A DNA stretch of 64,000 bases from Streptomyces sp. NBC_00289 (GTDB taxonomy: Bacteria; Actinomycetota; Actinomycetes; Streptomycetales; Streptomycetaceae). Positions 1 through 6,654 of this stretch are shown one piece after another. The DNA lies in NCBI RefSeq assembly GCF_041435115.1, contig NZ_CP108049.1, positions 25,855 through 89,854 of the forward strand, given 5' to 3'. Each line of letters begins with the position of its first letter. Position 1 is the first letter of the stretch. Under the pieces are notes generated by a model. That model was given only the letters and a program-made list of their open reading frames with translations. It ran no database searches and was not told the origin of the DNA. The translations under genes and the position numbers were made by a program.

Positions 1-181
1 CGACGTCGGCCGGCGCCGCGGCCCGGCTGACGGTGACCTCGGTACGCGGGCTGCGGCCGGATCGGCGCAGCTCAGCGTCGAACGCCCCGTGCGCACCGTT
101 TTCTTCGCGCTGCCCGGTGGTGTACCGAGTGCGAGCGTCGCGCAGGATCACGCCGTTGTCGTCGATTCGGTTGCTAGCCAT
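1..181 (-). CDS. Hypothetical protein, N-terminal fragment (runs off the left edge)
   Basis: The minus strand reads ATG at 181 behind an AAGGAG site eight bases upstream, then stays open for 60 codons to the window edge. The visible residues are polar and charged with no recognisable domain. It starts 84 bp downstream of the GntR gene on the same strand, so the two are probably co-transcribed. The function is unknown. Confidence 0.6.
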   Translation of the reverse strand, partial: MASNRIDDNGVILRDARTRYTTGQREENGAHGAFDAELRRSGRSPRTEVTVSRAAAPADV

Positions 182-265
182 GTACTGAATGCTCCTTGCT
201 GGTGTGGATATGGGTACTTGTTCCGTTCGGATGCTCGCGGTGTCAGCGCGGGCACTTTCTGCCGG

Positions 266-1078
266 TCAGCCGGAGTCGGTCGCGTCGATGACCCACTCGT
301 ATGCCAGCCTCCATTTGGAACGCGGCAGGACGTGCAAGCCGATCTCGACGACGCGACCTTCAGCGGTCAGCCCCTTGTGCGTGATCTCCATGACGGCCTG
401 CTCAACCGGGATGCCGAGCGCCGCCGCTTCCTCTGCGGTCGGGGATCTGACCTCGATCTCCTCTCGCAACCGGACCTGCTTGAATCCGGCTTCCGCCATG
501 CGGGACTTGCTCCCCCCTGTACCCGTGTTCTTCTCAGCGAGTACAGGGCAGGCGTCTGCAACGTCCGGCGGGAACCACGAAGTGGCGACCTGAACGACCT
601 CTTCGGCTTCATCGTTGCCGGGCAGACCCACGGGCATGATCCGTTCCCGCTTGAGGGTCTTTGCGCGGTGGTGCATCCCGAAGATCTCGGCGACCTTCCT
701 GGGCGGCACATCTCTGGCGATGGTGAGAGTCGCTGGCCGTGTCTCGAACCCCATCGCTCGCATCTCAGCCTCGAAGGCGCCGACCGCTCCGCCGGCCTCC
801 CTCAACTTCGGGAGGTAGCGCTGATTTCGCTCAGACACGATCTTGCCGAGCACCAGCGAGACGAAGGTGCCCTTCCCCTGCCGAGAGAACAGCAGGCCTT
901 CGCTCTCCAGGAGGCCGTAGATGTCACGGGCCGTCTGGTACGCGATGCCGTGCTCTTTCTGAAGCTGAGGCACGCCGGGCAGTCGCGACCCAGGCGCAAG
1001 CACGCCCCGCGCGATCTTGTCCCGGATCTCAGACGAGATCCGTTCGACCTTCCCTGGTTCCTTCTGCTTAGCGGCCAC
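266..1078 (-). CDS. GntR-family (HutC/UTRA subgroup) transcriptional regulator
   Basis: This 270-residue protein has an N-terminal winged helix of the GntR type (residues about 10-75: ISSEIRDKIARG, GSRLPGVPQL, YQTARDIYGLLESEGLL). A UTRA-like effector domain follows, with an ERIMPVG strand and a final HVLPRSKWRLAYEW segment. GTG 1078 is chosen because GAGGGGGAG lies six bases upstream; an ATG at 1099 is possible but poorly placed. KorSA of pSAM2 is a GntR protein that represses transfer and excision genes, so a similar job is inferred from the divergent transfer genes to its right. The effector is unknown. Confidence 0.85.
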   Translation of the reverse strand: MAAKQKEPGKVERISSEIRDKIARGVLAPGSRLPGVPQLQKEHGIAYQTARDIYGLLESEGLLFSRQGKGTFVSLVLGKIVSERNQRYLPKLREAGGAVGAFEAEMRAMGFETRPATLTIARDVPPRKVAEIFGMHHRAKTLKRERIMPVGLPGNDEAEEVVQVATSWFPPDVADACPVLAEKNTGTGGSKSRMAEAGFKQVRLREEIEVRSPTAEEAAALGIPVEQAVMEITHKGLTAEGRVVEIGLHVLPRSKWRLAYEWVIDATDSG

Positions 1079-1146
1079 TGCTCCCCCTCTCGTGCGCATC
1101 GTGTCGCTAGCGGATCTCGCTACCCGACGCGCACAGCATCGCATGT

Positions 1147-1237
1147 CTAGTTGTTTCCCGAAAGCCGAGACTCGCTGACGTTTAATAACGGCAAGAAACT
1201 AGCAGGTCAGAGCGGGTGTCAGAAACTACTTAGCTAG
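1147..1237. promoter_or_regulatory. Candidate GntR operator region with repeated GAAACTA boxes
   Basis: This low-GC stretch lies just upstream of the GntR gene. It holds CTAGTTGTTTC (1147-1157), its near reverse complement GAAACTAG (1195-1202) and a third box GAAACTA (1222-1228) followed by CTAG (1234-1237). HutC-type repressors bind AT-rich palindromes. Autoregulation and control of the divergent plus-strand genes is inferred from position only. Confidence 0.45.
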
Positions 1238-1588
1238 ACAGGTTGACCCTGGGGGGATAGCAGGGTTCTAATCGAGATGCGCCAGCAAGCGGTGAGTAGC
1301 CGGATGCAGGGCGTAGCCGGTGCTGTACCTGCACGTTTCGGGTACCTCGCCGGTCGCAAGACCGCAGTAGTCGTCCGCCCTCCGGGGCGGCCGGAGTAGT
1401 CCTCGGGTAACTGAGGGCGCGAGAGCACCATCGAACTCCTCCGGAGCCTGACGGCCGCGACAACTGCGTGCACGTCGCAGCGCTGTGCGCTGTCTGTCCT
1501 ACGGGACGCCGGCCTCGTGCCGTGCGGCCCGGAGGGCAGAGAGAGCATCGCGACGCGCTCCCCGCCACTCCGTCCATGAGGAGTTCAG
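1238..1588. other. Non-coding leader before the first plus-strand gene
   Basis: No credible gene was found in this 350-bp stretch. It is GC-rich, carries several short hairpin-forming runs (for example around 1376-1396) and ends in an AGGAG site for the gene at 1589. It may be a long 5' leader; no known riboswitch was recognised. Confidence 0.4.
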
Positions 1589-2200
1589 ATGTCTGCTTCG
1601 ACCCTTGAGCGCACCGCCCGCCCCCGCCGGAGCCGGACCCGCTCCCGCACCGTCAACGCCCGCCCGGCACTCGTCATCTCCACCCTCAAGCCCCACCAGT
1701 ACGACCTGCGCCCGGCCTGCGCGTCGCTGATCTGCCCCGACTGCGAGACCTGGGTGCCGATCACCGGCCTCCAGACCCAGAAGCCCAAGGTCGTGCCGCA
1801 CGACACCGGCCGCGCAGGCAAGGACGCGGCCGTGCGCTGCCGCCTGGGCAGCAACCGCCTGGTCACCGTCGACATGACGGTCAAGAAGTGGCAGGAGCGC
1901 CTGGAGGACGGCAACTCGGAGACCGTTCACCGCCGCCCGACCACCGTCCTGCGCAAGCCGAAGGTCGCGCCCGCCCTGGCCGTCAGCCAGATCGCCGCGA
2001 AGAAGCAGACGGCGACGACGGATGACGAGCCCAGCGACGGCCGGCCCCTGTGGCTCCTGCGCGAGATGAAGTGGGCGTCGACCGCGTCCGCGGTCAGCGA
2101 CGCCGACACCCGGCGCGCGCAGCTGCCCGACGGTGAAGCGCCGCTGGGCGCGCCGCCGGTGCCGCTCACGACGCTGCACCCCGAGCGCCGCGCGAGCTGA
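1589..2200 (+). CDS. Hypothetical protein with a CxxC pair
   Basis: A 203-residue basic protein starts at ATG 1589 after GAGGAG. The N-terminus is arginine-rich. A CPDC pair near residues 49-52 sits in a segment reading like a zinc-ribbon half (LICPDCETWVPI), with one further cysteine about 30 residues on. The C-terminal half is low complexity. It is the first gene of the plus-strand block, opposite the GntR repressor, which suggests a role early in transfer or regulation, but no family was recognised. Confidence 0.7.
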   Translation: MSASTLERTARPRRSRTRSRTVNARPALVISTLKPHQYDLRPACASLICPDCETWVPITGLQTQKPKVVPHDTGRAGKDAAVRCRLGSNRLVTVDMTVKKWQERLEDGNSETVHRRPTTVLRKPKVAPALAVSQIAAKKQTATTDDEPSDGRPLWLLREMKWASTASAVSDADTRRAQLPDGEAPLGAPPVPLTTLHPERRAS

Positions 2201-2218
2201 CCCGCTCCGGACGAACAA

Positions 2219-2265
2219 CCACGGCCCCGACCGCCCCCGCATCAAGGGGGCGGCCGGGGCCGTGG
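2219..2265 (+). terminator. Strong hairpin terminator
   Basis: Two nearly perfect 20-nt arms (starting CCACGGCCCCG and ending CGGGGCCGTGG, one mismatch) enclose a 7-nt loop just after the stop at 2200. There is no long T-run, as is usual in Streptomyces. Confidence 0.75.
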
Positions 2266-2348
2266 CTGCTCGTACGACCAGCCAAAACGACGACAGCCCC
2301 GGCGACTTGAGACCCCCGGGGCTGTCCAGGACCTGACTGGAGGACCTG

Positions 2349-2543
2349 ATGCACCACAGCATGACACGCCCCGGAAGCCAGCCGGGCGCCACCCGCCCGC
2401 TGGTGGCGCGGGAGGACGACCCGCTGTTCGACGCGGATCACTCGCGTTGCCCGTCGGGTACCGAGCGCCGCGCGTCGATCACGGTCGCCGATGTCGAGGA
2501 GATCGCACGCAGGGCCGACGCGGCGGCGGGGGTGAGGGCGTGA
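2349..2543 (+). CDS. Small hypothetical protein (64 aa)
   Basis: ATG 2349 follows GGAGG at six bases. The product is 64 residues, with an acidic core and a predicted C-terminal helix (ITVADVEEIARRADAAA). Its stop overlaps the next start. It heads a run of three tiny coupled genes. The function is unknown. Confidence 0.55.
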   Translation: MHHSMTRPGSQPGATRPLVAREDDPLFDADHSRCPSGTERRASITVADVEEIARRADAAAGVRA

Positions 2544-2629
2544 TCACCAGCCTGACCGACGCGGAGCGCGCGGAGCTCTCGCGGAAGAACGCGGAGCAGA
2601 ACAAGAGGTCGGAGAACAACCGCCGATGA
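2540..2629 (+). CDS. Very small hypothetical protein (29 aa)
   Basis: GTG 2540 overlaps the previous TGA and the reading frame ends on the ATGA shared with the next gene. The 29 residues are charged and predicted helical (DAERAELSRKNAEQNK). The double overlap is the main evidence that it is translated. No function is known. Confidence 0.45.
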   Translation: MITSLTDAERAELSRKNAEQNKRSENNRR

Positions 2630-2814
2630 GTGCCCGACCGACCGACGACCTGTTCGTCCGCTACATGAAGGCGTTCGAGGACTCCACCGAGCACACCGCC
2701 GACTGCCCGGCCTGCCAGGGCGAGACGCCGTGTGCGGAGGGGATGCCGATCCACGAGCGGTTCGCGCGTCTCCAGGACGCCTACACCGCGCGCCAGAAGC
2801 AGCAGCGCCGCTGA
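2626..2814 (+). CDS. Small hypothetical protein with cysteine motif (62 aa)
   Basis: The ATG at 2626 overlaps the preceding stop. The 62-residue product contains CPAC near residue 25 and another cysteine eight residues later, then IHERF and a basic tail, a pattern that could bind a metal. It is the last gene of the three-gene unit before a hairpin. Confidence 0.6.
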   Translation: MSARPTDDLFVRYMKAFEDSTEHTADCPACQGETPCAEGMPIHERFARLQDAYTARQKQQRR

Positions 2815-2917
2815 TCTCCGGCATTGCCCGTCGTCTCCGCCCCTCGCCGGGCGGGGCCGGCGGAGAGCGTCGGGATGTCACCCCGCTCCGGCCGTCCGGC
2901 CGCCGCTAGAACGCACA

Positions 2918-2945
2918 CAGCCCCAGGGTGGCCGCCCTGGGGCTG
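2918..2945 (+). terminator. Hairpin terminator or attenuator
   Basis: CAGCCCCAGGG pairs with CCCTGGGGCTG around a short loop, between the small-gene unit and the WhiB-like gene. Confidence 0.65.
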
Positions 2946-2983
2946 TCTCGTACACCACGCAACGGACCTTCTGGGAGGCCCTG

Positions 2984-3307
2984 ATGAACCGCTCCTCCAT
3001 CGTACGCACCGCCCAGTCCCCCTCCGCCGACCTGCCGGTCAACAGCAACTGGCGGGTCCTGGGCGCTTGTGCCCAGGAGGACCCCGAGCTGTTCTTCCCC
3101 ATCGGCAACACCGGCCCGGCGCTGCTCCAGATTGATGAGGCCAAAGCGGTCTGCCGCAGGTGCCCGGTGTTGGAGACGTGCGCGGCCTGGACGCTGGAGA
3201 CCGGTCAGACGCACGGCGTGTCGGGTGGCATGAGCGAGAACGAGCGCCGCCGCATCAAGCGCCGCGAGGCCCGCGACCGCCAGCGCGCCCGCAACGCCTC
3301 CGCCTGA
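2984..3307 (+). CDS. WhiB-family iron-sulfur transcriptional regulator
   Basis: This 107-residue protein has the four cysteines of the Wbl family: C29, the C57-x-x-C60 pair and C66. These ligate a [4Fe-4S] cluster in characterised members. The GVSGGM turn (residues 78-83) and a basic C-terminal helix for DNA contact follow. ATG 2984 is preceded by GGGAGGCCCTG, a leader reused before several genes here. Wbl proteins act with sigma factors as redox-sensitive regulators. Its place among transfer genes suggests control of plasmid functions, but the target is not visible. Confidence 0.9.
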   Translation: MNRSSIVRTAQSPSADLPVNSNWRVLGACAQEDPELFFPIGNTGPALLQIDEAKAVCRRCPVLETCAAWTLETGQTHGVSGGMSENERRRIKRREARDRQRARNASA

Positions 3308-3318
3308 TCCGTTCTGGC

Positions 3319-3390
3319 GGCTGCCTGATCCGCCCGCACCGACCGCTGCACCCTGGCGGCCGGGACGGGCGGTGACGGGGAGCCGGACAG
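3319..3390. repeat. Intergenic module, copy 1
   Basis: It starts GGCTGCCTGATCCGC and ends GGTGACGGGGAGCCGGACA. CCGCCCG near the start can pair with CGGGCGG near the end. The same module recurs at 3681-3752 and 15199-15258, each just upstream of a gene. Confidence 0.65.
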
Positions 3391-3418
3391 CCCGGACCGA
3401 CAGCCCAGGGAGGCCCTG

Positions 3419-3679
3419 ATGGGCACGACGACCCTCCAGCTCGACACCGCGACGACCGACGCCGGCACCACGCTGTTGCCGGACTCGCTGTGCACGCACA
3501 CGCCGCACTGCCCGTCGGCCTCCAGCCCGGCGGCGGAGGCCGCCCGCGTCGTGGCGAGTCACCCGGAGCAGGGATGGAGCCTGCTGTGCAACGCCGTGGT
3601 GGTCTTCGACGACACCGGCGAGCTGCTCCCCGACGGCCGGGTCATCGACCCGCACCGTCCCCTCGCGATCACGGCCTGA
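3419..3679 (+). CDS. DUF5999 family protein
   Basis: An 86-residue protein starts at ATG 3419 after GGGAGGCCCTG. The core (CTHTPHCPS, then RVVASHPEQGWSLLCN and TGELLPDGRV) matches the small actinobacterial DUF5999 family as I remember it. That family is common in Streptomyces genomes and plasmids and has no known function. It lies between two copies of the intergenic module. Confidence 0.75.
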   Translation: MGTTTLQLDTATTDAGTTLLPDSLCTHTPHCPSASSPAAEAARVVASHPEQGWSLLCNAVVVFDDTGELLPDGRVIDPHRPLAITA

Positions 3680-3680
3680 C

Positions 3681-3752
3681 GGCTGCCTGATCCGCTCGCG
3701 CCGGCCGCCGCACCACGGCGCCGGTTTCGGGCGGTGACGGGGAGTCGGACAG
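3681..3752. repeat. Intergenic module, copy 2
   Basis: A second copy of the GGCTGCCTGATCCGC ... GGTGACGGGGAG(T/C)CGGACA module, 362 bp from the first. The rest of the 317-bp gap to the next gene holds no gene; its last 100 bp carry the first 21-bp-phased CGTTTCGG array. Confidence 0.65.
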
Positions 3753-3892
3753 TCCCTTTCGCTCCCGCCCGGCGGGAGCCACGGACAGTTTCGAGCCCGC
3801 CCCTCAGCACTCCCCCGGACCCGCCGCCCGCACCACGGGCGGCCGGCCTTTCAGCACGGCCCGCTCCGGGAAGGCAACGGCCCCTTGGGGCC

Positions 3893-4111
3893 GATTTCGG
3901 CTCCGCCGACCGCCGTTTCGGGAGCAGCCGCCCGCGTTTCGGGAGCGGCCCCCACTGCTTCGCCCACACCCGGAATGACCCCCTCTGGAGGCCCTCATGA
4001 CGATCACCGACATGCCGCAGAACGCGGCACCCGACACCCCTGTTTCGCGGACGCCGACCGCCGTTTCGGATGCACCCGAGTTCGTTTCGGGAGCGGCCGG
4101 GGGCGTTTCGG
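3893..4111 (+). repeat. 21-bp-phased CGTTTCGG direct-repeat array
   Basis: CGTTTCGG occurs at 3914, 3935, 4062, 4083 and 4104, with one-base or two-base variants in phase at 3893 and 4040. Spacing inside each cluster is exactly 21 bp, two helical turns. The first cluster is non-coding and the second lies in the first codons of the DUF2637 gene. The clusters share a 17-bp core (3905-3921 and 4053-4069). Phased direct repeats suggest protein-binding iterons or a TraB-type recognition site; this is inference. Confidence 0.6.
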
Positions 4112-5718
4112 AGACACGGAAGCGGAAGCCGATCAAGCCCAAGCGGGACCGCTTCACGGCCGCCCTGCCGTACGTCGCAGCGGTCTTCGGCACGCTGGTC
4201 GGCGCCATCGGCTTCGCCATGTCGTACGACACCCTCGCCAAAGTTGCTTTGAGCTGGGGATTCAGCGAGGGCCTCGCGCCCTGGTTCCCGATCGGCGTGG
4301 ACGCTTCGATCCTGGCGTTCCTGGCCCTGGACCTCTACCTGATCCTCAAGGGCATCCCGTGGCCGGTGCTGCGGATGGCCGCGCACGGCATGACCGGCGC
4401 CACCGTGTGGTTCAACGCGTCCTCGCAGGGCGAGATCGGCCACGACCCGGTCCAGTCCGCCTCGCACGGCGTCATGCCGGTCCTCTTCGTGATCGGTGTG
4501 GAGGCGGCACGGCGGCTGTTCATCAAGAAGGCGCAGCTCGAAGCGGGTACGCACGCCGACCGCATCCCGCTGCACCGCTGGATCCTCGCCCCGCTGGCGA
4601 CCCCGAAGTTCTACCGCCGGATGAGGCTGTACGGGGTCACCTCCTACCCGGAGATGATCCGGCGTCAGCAGGACCTCACCGCCTACGAGCAGTGGCTCAA
4701 GCGCAAGTACAAGGGCGACCTGAGCAAGGCGTCCGAGGATGAGCGGCTGCCGATGAAGATGGCCGCCTACGGCTACACCGTCGCGCAGGCCCTCGCGATG
4801 CCTGAGCAGCAGGAACGCCAGGCTGAGGAGCGGGCGGAGGAAGCCGAGCGCCGGCACCTGGACGCGGAGACGCGGCGGGAGGTCGCGCAGAAGAAGGCCG
4901 AAGCCGACCGGCTGGAGGCAGGCGGCGAACTCGAGGCCGTCCGCGCCCGGGTGGAAGGCACGACCGCTCAGGCCCGCGCCCACGCCCGAGCCCAGGCCAG
5001 CGCCGCAGAGCGGGCCGCTGAGCTGGAGGAGAAGGCGCTGGAGACGGCCCTGGTCGCCGAAGCCCGCGCCCGAGAGGCGGAGGCGGAGCGCAAGGAAGCC
5101 CAGGAGCGCCGCACGGCGGCTGCCACCGACCTGGAGACGGCCGAACTGGAGCGGCGCGCGGCGGAGAAGCGGAAGGCAGCGGCGGAGGCCGATCGGGTCG
5201 CCGCGGCGGAGGCACAGGCGATCGAGACGGCGGAGATCGCTGAGGCTCGCGAGCGTGCTGCCGAAGCCGATCGGCGCGCTGCCGAAACGGAGATGGTCGC
5301 TGCCGAAACGCGCCGCCGCGCTGCCGAAGCCGACCGGCTGGCGGCGCAGGAGAACGACCGCAAGGCGACTGCTGACGCCAACGTCCAGGCCGCCCGGCTG
5401 CGCGAGGCCGAAACGGAGATGGCTGCTGCCGAAACGCGGCTCGCCGTCGCCGAAGTCGAGCGGCGTGCGGTCGAAATGGAAGACGAGGCGAAGCTCACCT
5501 CGCGTGAGCGGGCGGTCCGCAAGGTCGCGCGCATGGCGCTCGCGGCCGGCCTGGTGACGGTCGGCCTGGGCGCCGACGAAATCCACCCCGCGCTGTCCCG
5601 GGTGGTCTCGATCGCCGACGTCCAGCGCGAGACGGCGGTGTCCTCCACGGACACGGCCTCGAAGTACCGCCAGGAGGCGGCCGAACTGCTCGCTGGCGGC
5701 TACCGCCCCGGGCAGTGA
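3997..5718 (+). CDS. DUF2637 membrane protein with long coiled-coil tail
   Basis: This 573-residue protein begins at ATG 3997 after GGAGGCCCTC. Residues 1-45 hold a VS dipeptide every seven residues, encoded by the phased DNA repeat. Residues about 50-190 contain several hydrophobic segments and the DUF2637 pattern (GFAMSYDTL, WGFSEGLAPWFPIGVDASIL) seen in mobile-element membrane proteins of Streptomyces. Residues about 255-500 form an Ala/Glu/Arg-rich heptad coiled coil. A small globular end follows. It probably sits in the membrane near the translocase and presents the coiled coil to the cytoplasm. A role in plasmid spread is inferred from family context. Confidence 0.8.
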   Translation: MTITDMPQNAAPDTPVSRTPTAVSDAPEFVSGAAGGVSETRKRKPIKPKRDRFTAALPYVAAVFGTLVGAIGFAMSYDTLAKVALSWGFSEGLAPWFPIGVDASILAFLALDLYLILKGIPWPVLRMAAHGMTGATVWFNASSQGEIGHDPVQSASHGVMPVLFVIGVEAARRLFIKKAQLEAGTHADRIPLHRWILAPLATPKFYRRMRLYGVTSYPEMIRRQQDLTAYEQWLKRKYKGDLSKASEDERLPMKMAAYGYTVAQALAMPEQQERQAEERAEEAERRHLDAETRREVAQKKAEADRLEAGGELEAVRARVEGTTAQARAHARAQASAAERAAELEEKALETALVAEARAREAEAERKEAQERRTAAATDLETAELERRAAEKRKAAAEADRVAAAEAQAIETAEIAEARERAAEADRRAAETEMVAAETRRRAAEADRLAAQENDRKATADANVQAARLREAETEMAAAETRLAVAEVERRAVEMEDEAKLTSRERAVRKVARMALAAGLVTVGLGADEIHPALSRVVSIADVQRETAVSSTDTASKYRQEAAELLAGGYRPGQ

Positions 5719-5859
5719 CCTGCACGAACCGCTGTTTCGACGGTTCCACCGGCCCCCGAGCTGCTGCTGACAACTCGGGGACGCGGTGAAGGCGCCGAAA
5801 CGCCGCCCCAAGCCTCCCCCGATCCGGATCGCACCACCCAGTAAAGGAGCAAAACCCTG

Positions 5860-6330
5860 ATGAGCGAGACGAGGAAGCCCAACAAAGGCGTGTGGACGCC
5901 TGACCTGCTTGCGGAAGGCCCGGAGAAGCGACGCGTGTTCATCGAGCAGCGTCGGCAGTACCTCGCCCCCCTGCTCGCAGAGTCGAAGGCCCTGCTCGCC
6001 GAGATCGAGGCCGACCTGAAAGAGGCCGACAAGCTGCCCGGTGACCTGCCGTTTCAGGCGAAACTGCGGGCGCACCACACGGTCCGTCCGCTCGAGAAGG
6101 TCGTCGCGGACCTTGAGGACGTGATCGTCCAGCTCACCACGTACAGCGCGCGGTACCGGCGCAGCTACGAGGAACTGCCCGAGAAGCGGGCCGAGAAGGA
6201 AGCTGAGCGGCAGCGCCTGAAGGAGCTGAAGGCCGGCGGCGGGCAGCCGCAGATCAGCGCGCCCGAGCCGAAAGCGGAACCCGCTGAGGACCCGCACCCG
6301 TTCTTCGCGCACCTCAACAAGGGCGCGTGA
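5860..6330 (+). CDS. Hypothetical helical protein (156 aa)
   Basis: ATG 5860 follows AAAGGAG. The product is charged and mostly helical, with predicted coiled coil across residues 30-135 and a proline-rich tail. The start (MSETRKPNKG) resembles the SETRKRK segment of the preceding DUF2637 protein. The stop overlaps the next start, so the two are coupled. No family was recognised. Confidence 0.7.
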   Translation: MSETRKPNKGVWTPDLLAEGPEKRRVFIEQRRQYLAPLLAESKALLAEIEADLKEADKLPGDLPFQAKLRAHHTVRPLEKVVADLEDVIVQLTTYSARYRRSYEELPEKRAEKEAERQRLKELKAGGGQPQISAPEPKAEPAEDPHPFFAHLNKGA

Positions 6331-6533
6331 TGCCGGGCAAGGACCCCGCGCGGACGAAGCGCCTCACCTTCGAGCTGTGGTCGCCCCGGATCAACGGGGC
6401 GGCCACAGCTCGCGACCGGGTCGTCGTCCTCCTCGACGCGGCCCGGGCGCACCTTCCCGACGACGATCCGATGTGGGAGGCGATGGCCGACCAGCTCGGC
6501 AAGTACCTGAAGGAGAAGGGCTTCGGCTCGTAA
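6330..6533 (+). CDS. Small hypothetical protein (67 aa)
   Basis: ATG 6330 overlaps the preceding TGA; a GTG at 6327 is an alternative. The 67 residues include FELWSPRINGAATARDRV and a C-terminal amphipathic helix. It is translationally coupled to the upstream gene. Unknown function. Confidence 0.6.
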   Translation: MPGKDPARTKRLTFELWSPRINGAATARDRVVVLLDAARAHLPDDDPMWEAMADQLGKYLKEKGFGS

Positions 6534-6654
6534 CGCTCCGCGTTCAAAATCAACGTTCAAATCAAGGAATCTGCCGCACCAGCCGGTCGCCAGACGCGCG
6601 CGTCACGCGCGCGCGTACGCGAGGCGGGCGGTTACGTCAAGTGAGGACGAAAAG

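Noticed and set aside
89..1150. A 353-codon plus-strand frame across the left end
   Set aside because: Composition is shadow-like and it lies opposite a clear GntR regulator and a second minus-strand gene with an AAGGAG site.
1230..1577. A 115-codon minus-strand frame in the long leader
   Set aside because: No ribosome site, cysteine- and arginine-rich random composition and no matching neighbour; treated as non-coding.
5282..5436. Inverted CCGAAACG copies as independent proof of a DNA-level repeat
   Set aside because: They encode heptads (Ala-Glu-Thr) of a coiled coil, so the 21-bp spacing alone could come from the protein repeat. Only the non-coding cluster at 3893-3942 and its shared 17-bp core carry weight.
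3559..6312. A 917-codon minus-strand open frame opposite the DUF2637 gene
   Set aside because: It is the reverse-complement shadow of a GC-rich coding region, has Arg/Gly/Leu-biased nonsense composition and no ribosome site; the plus-strand genes have recognisable domains.
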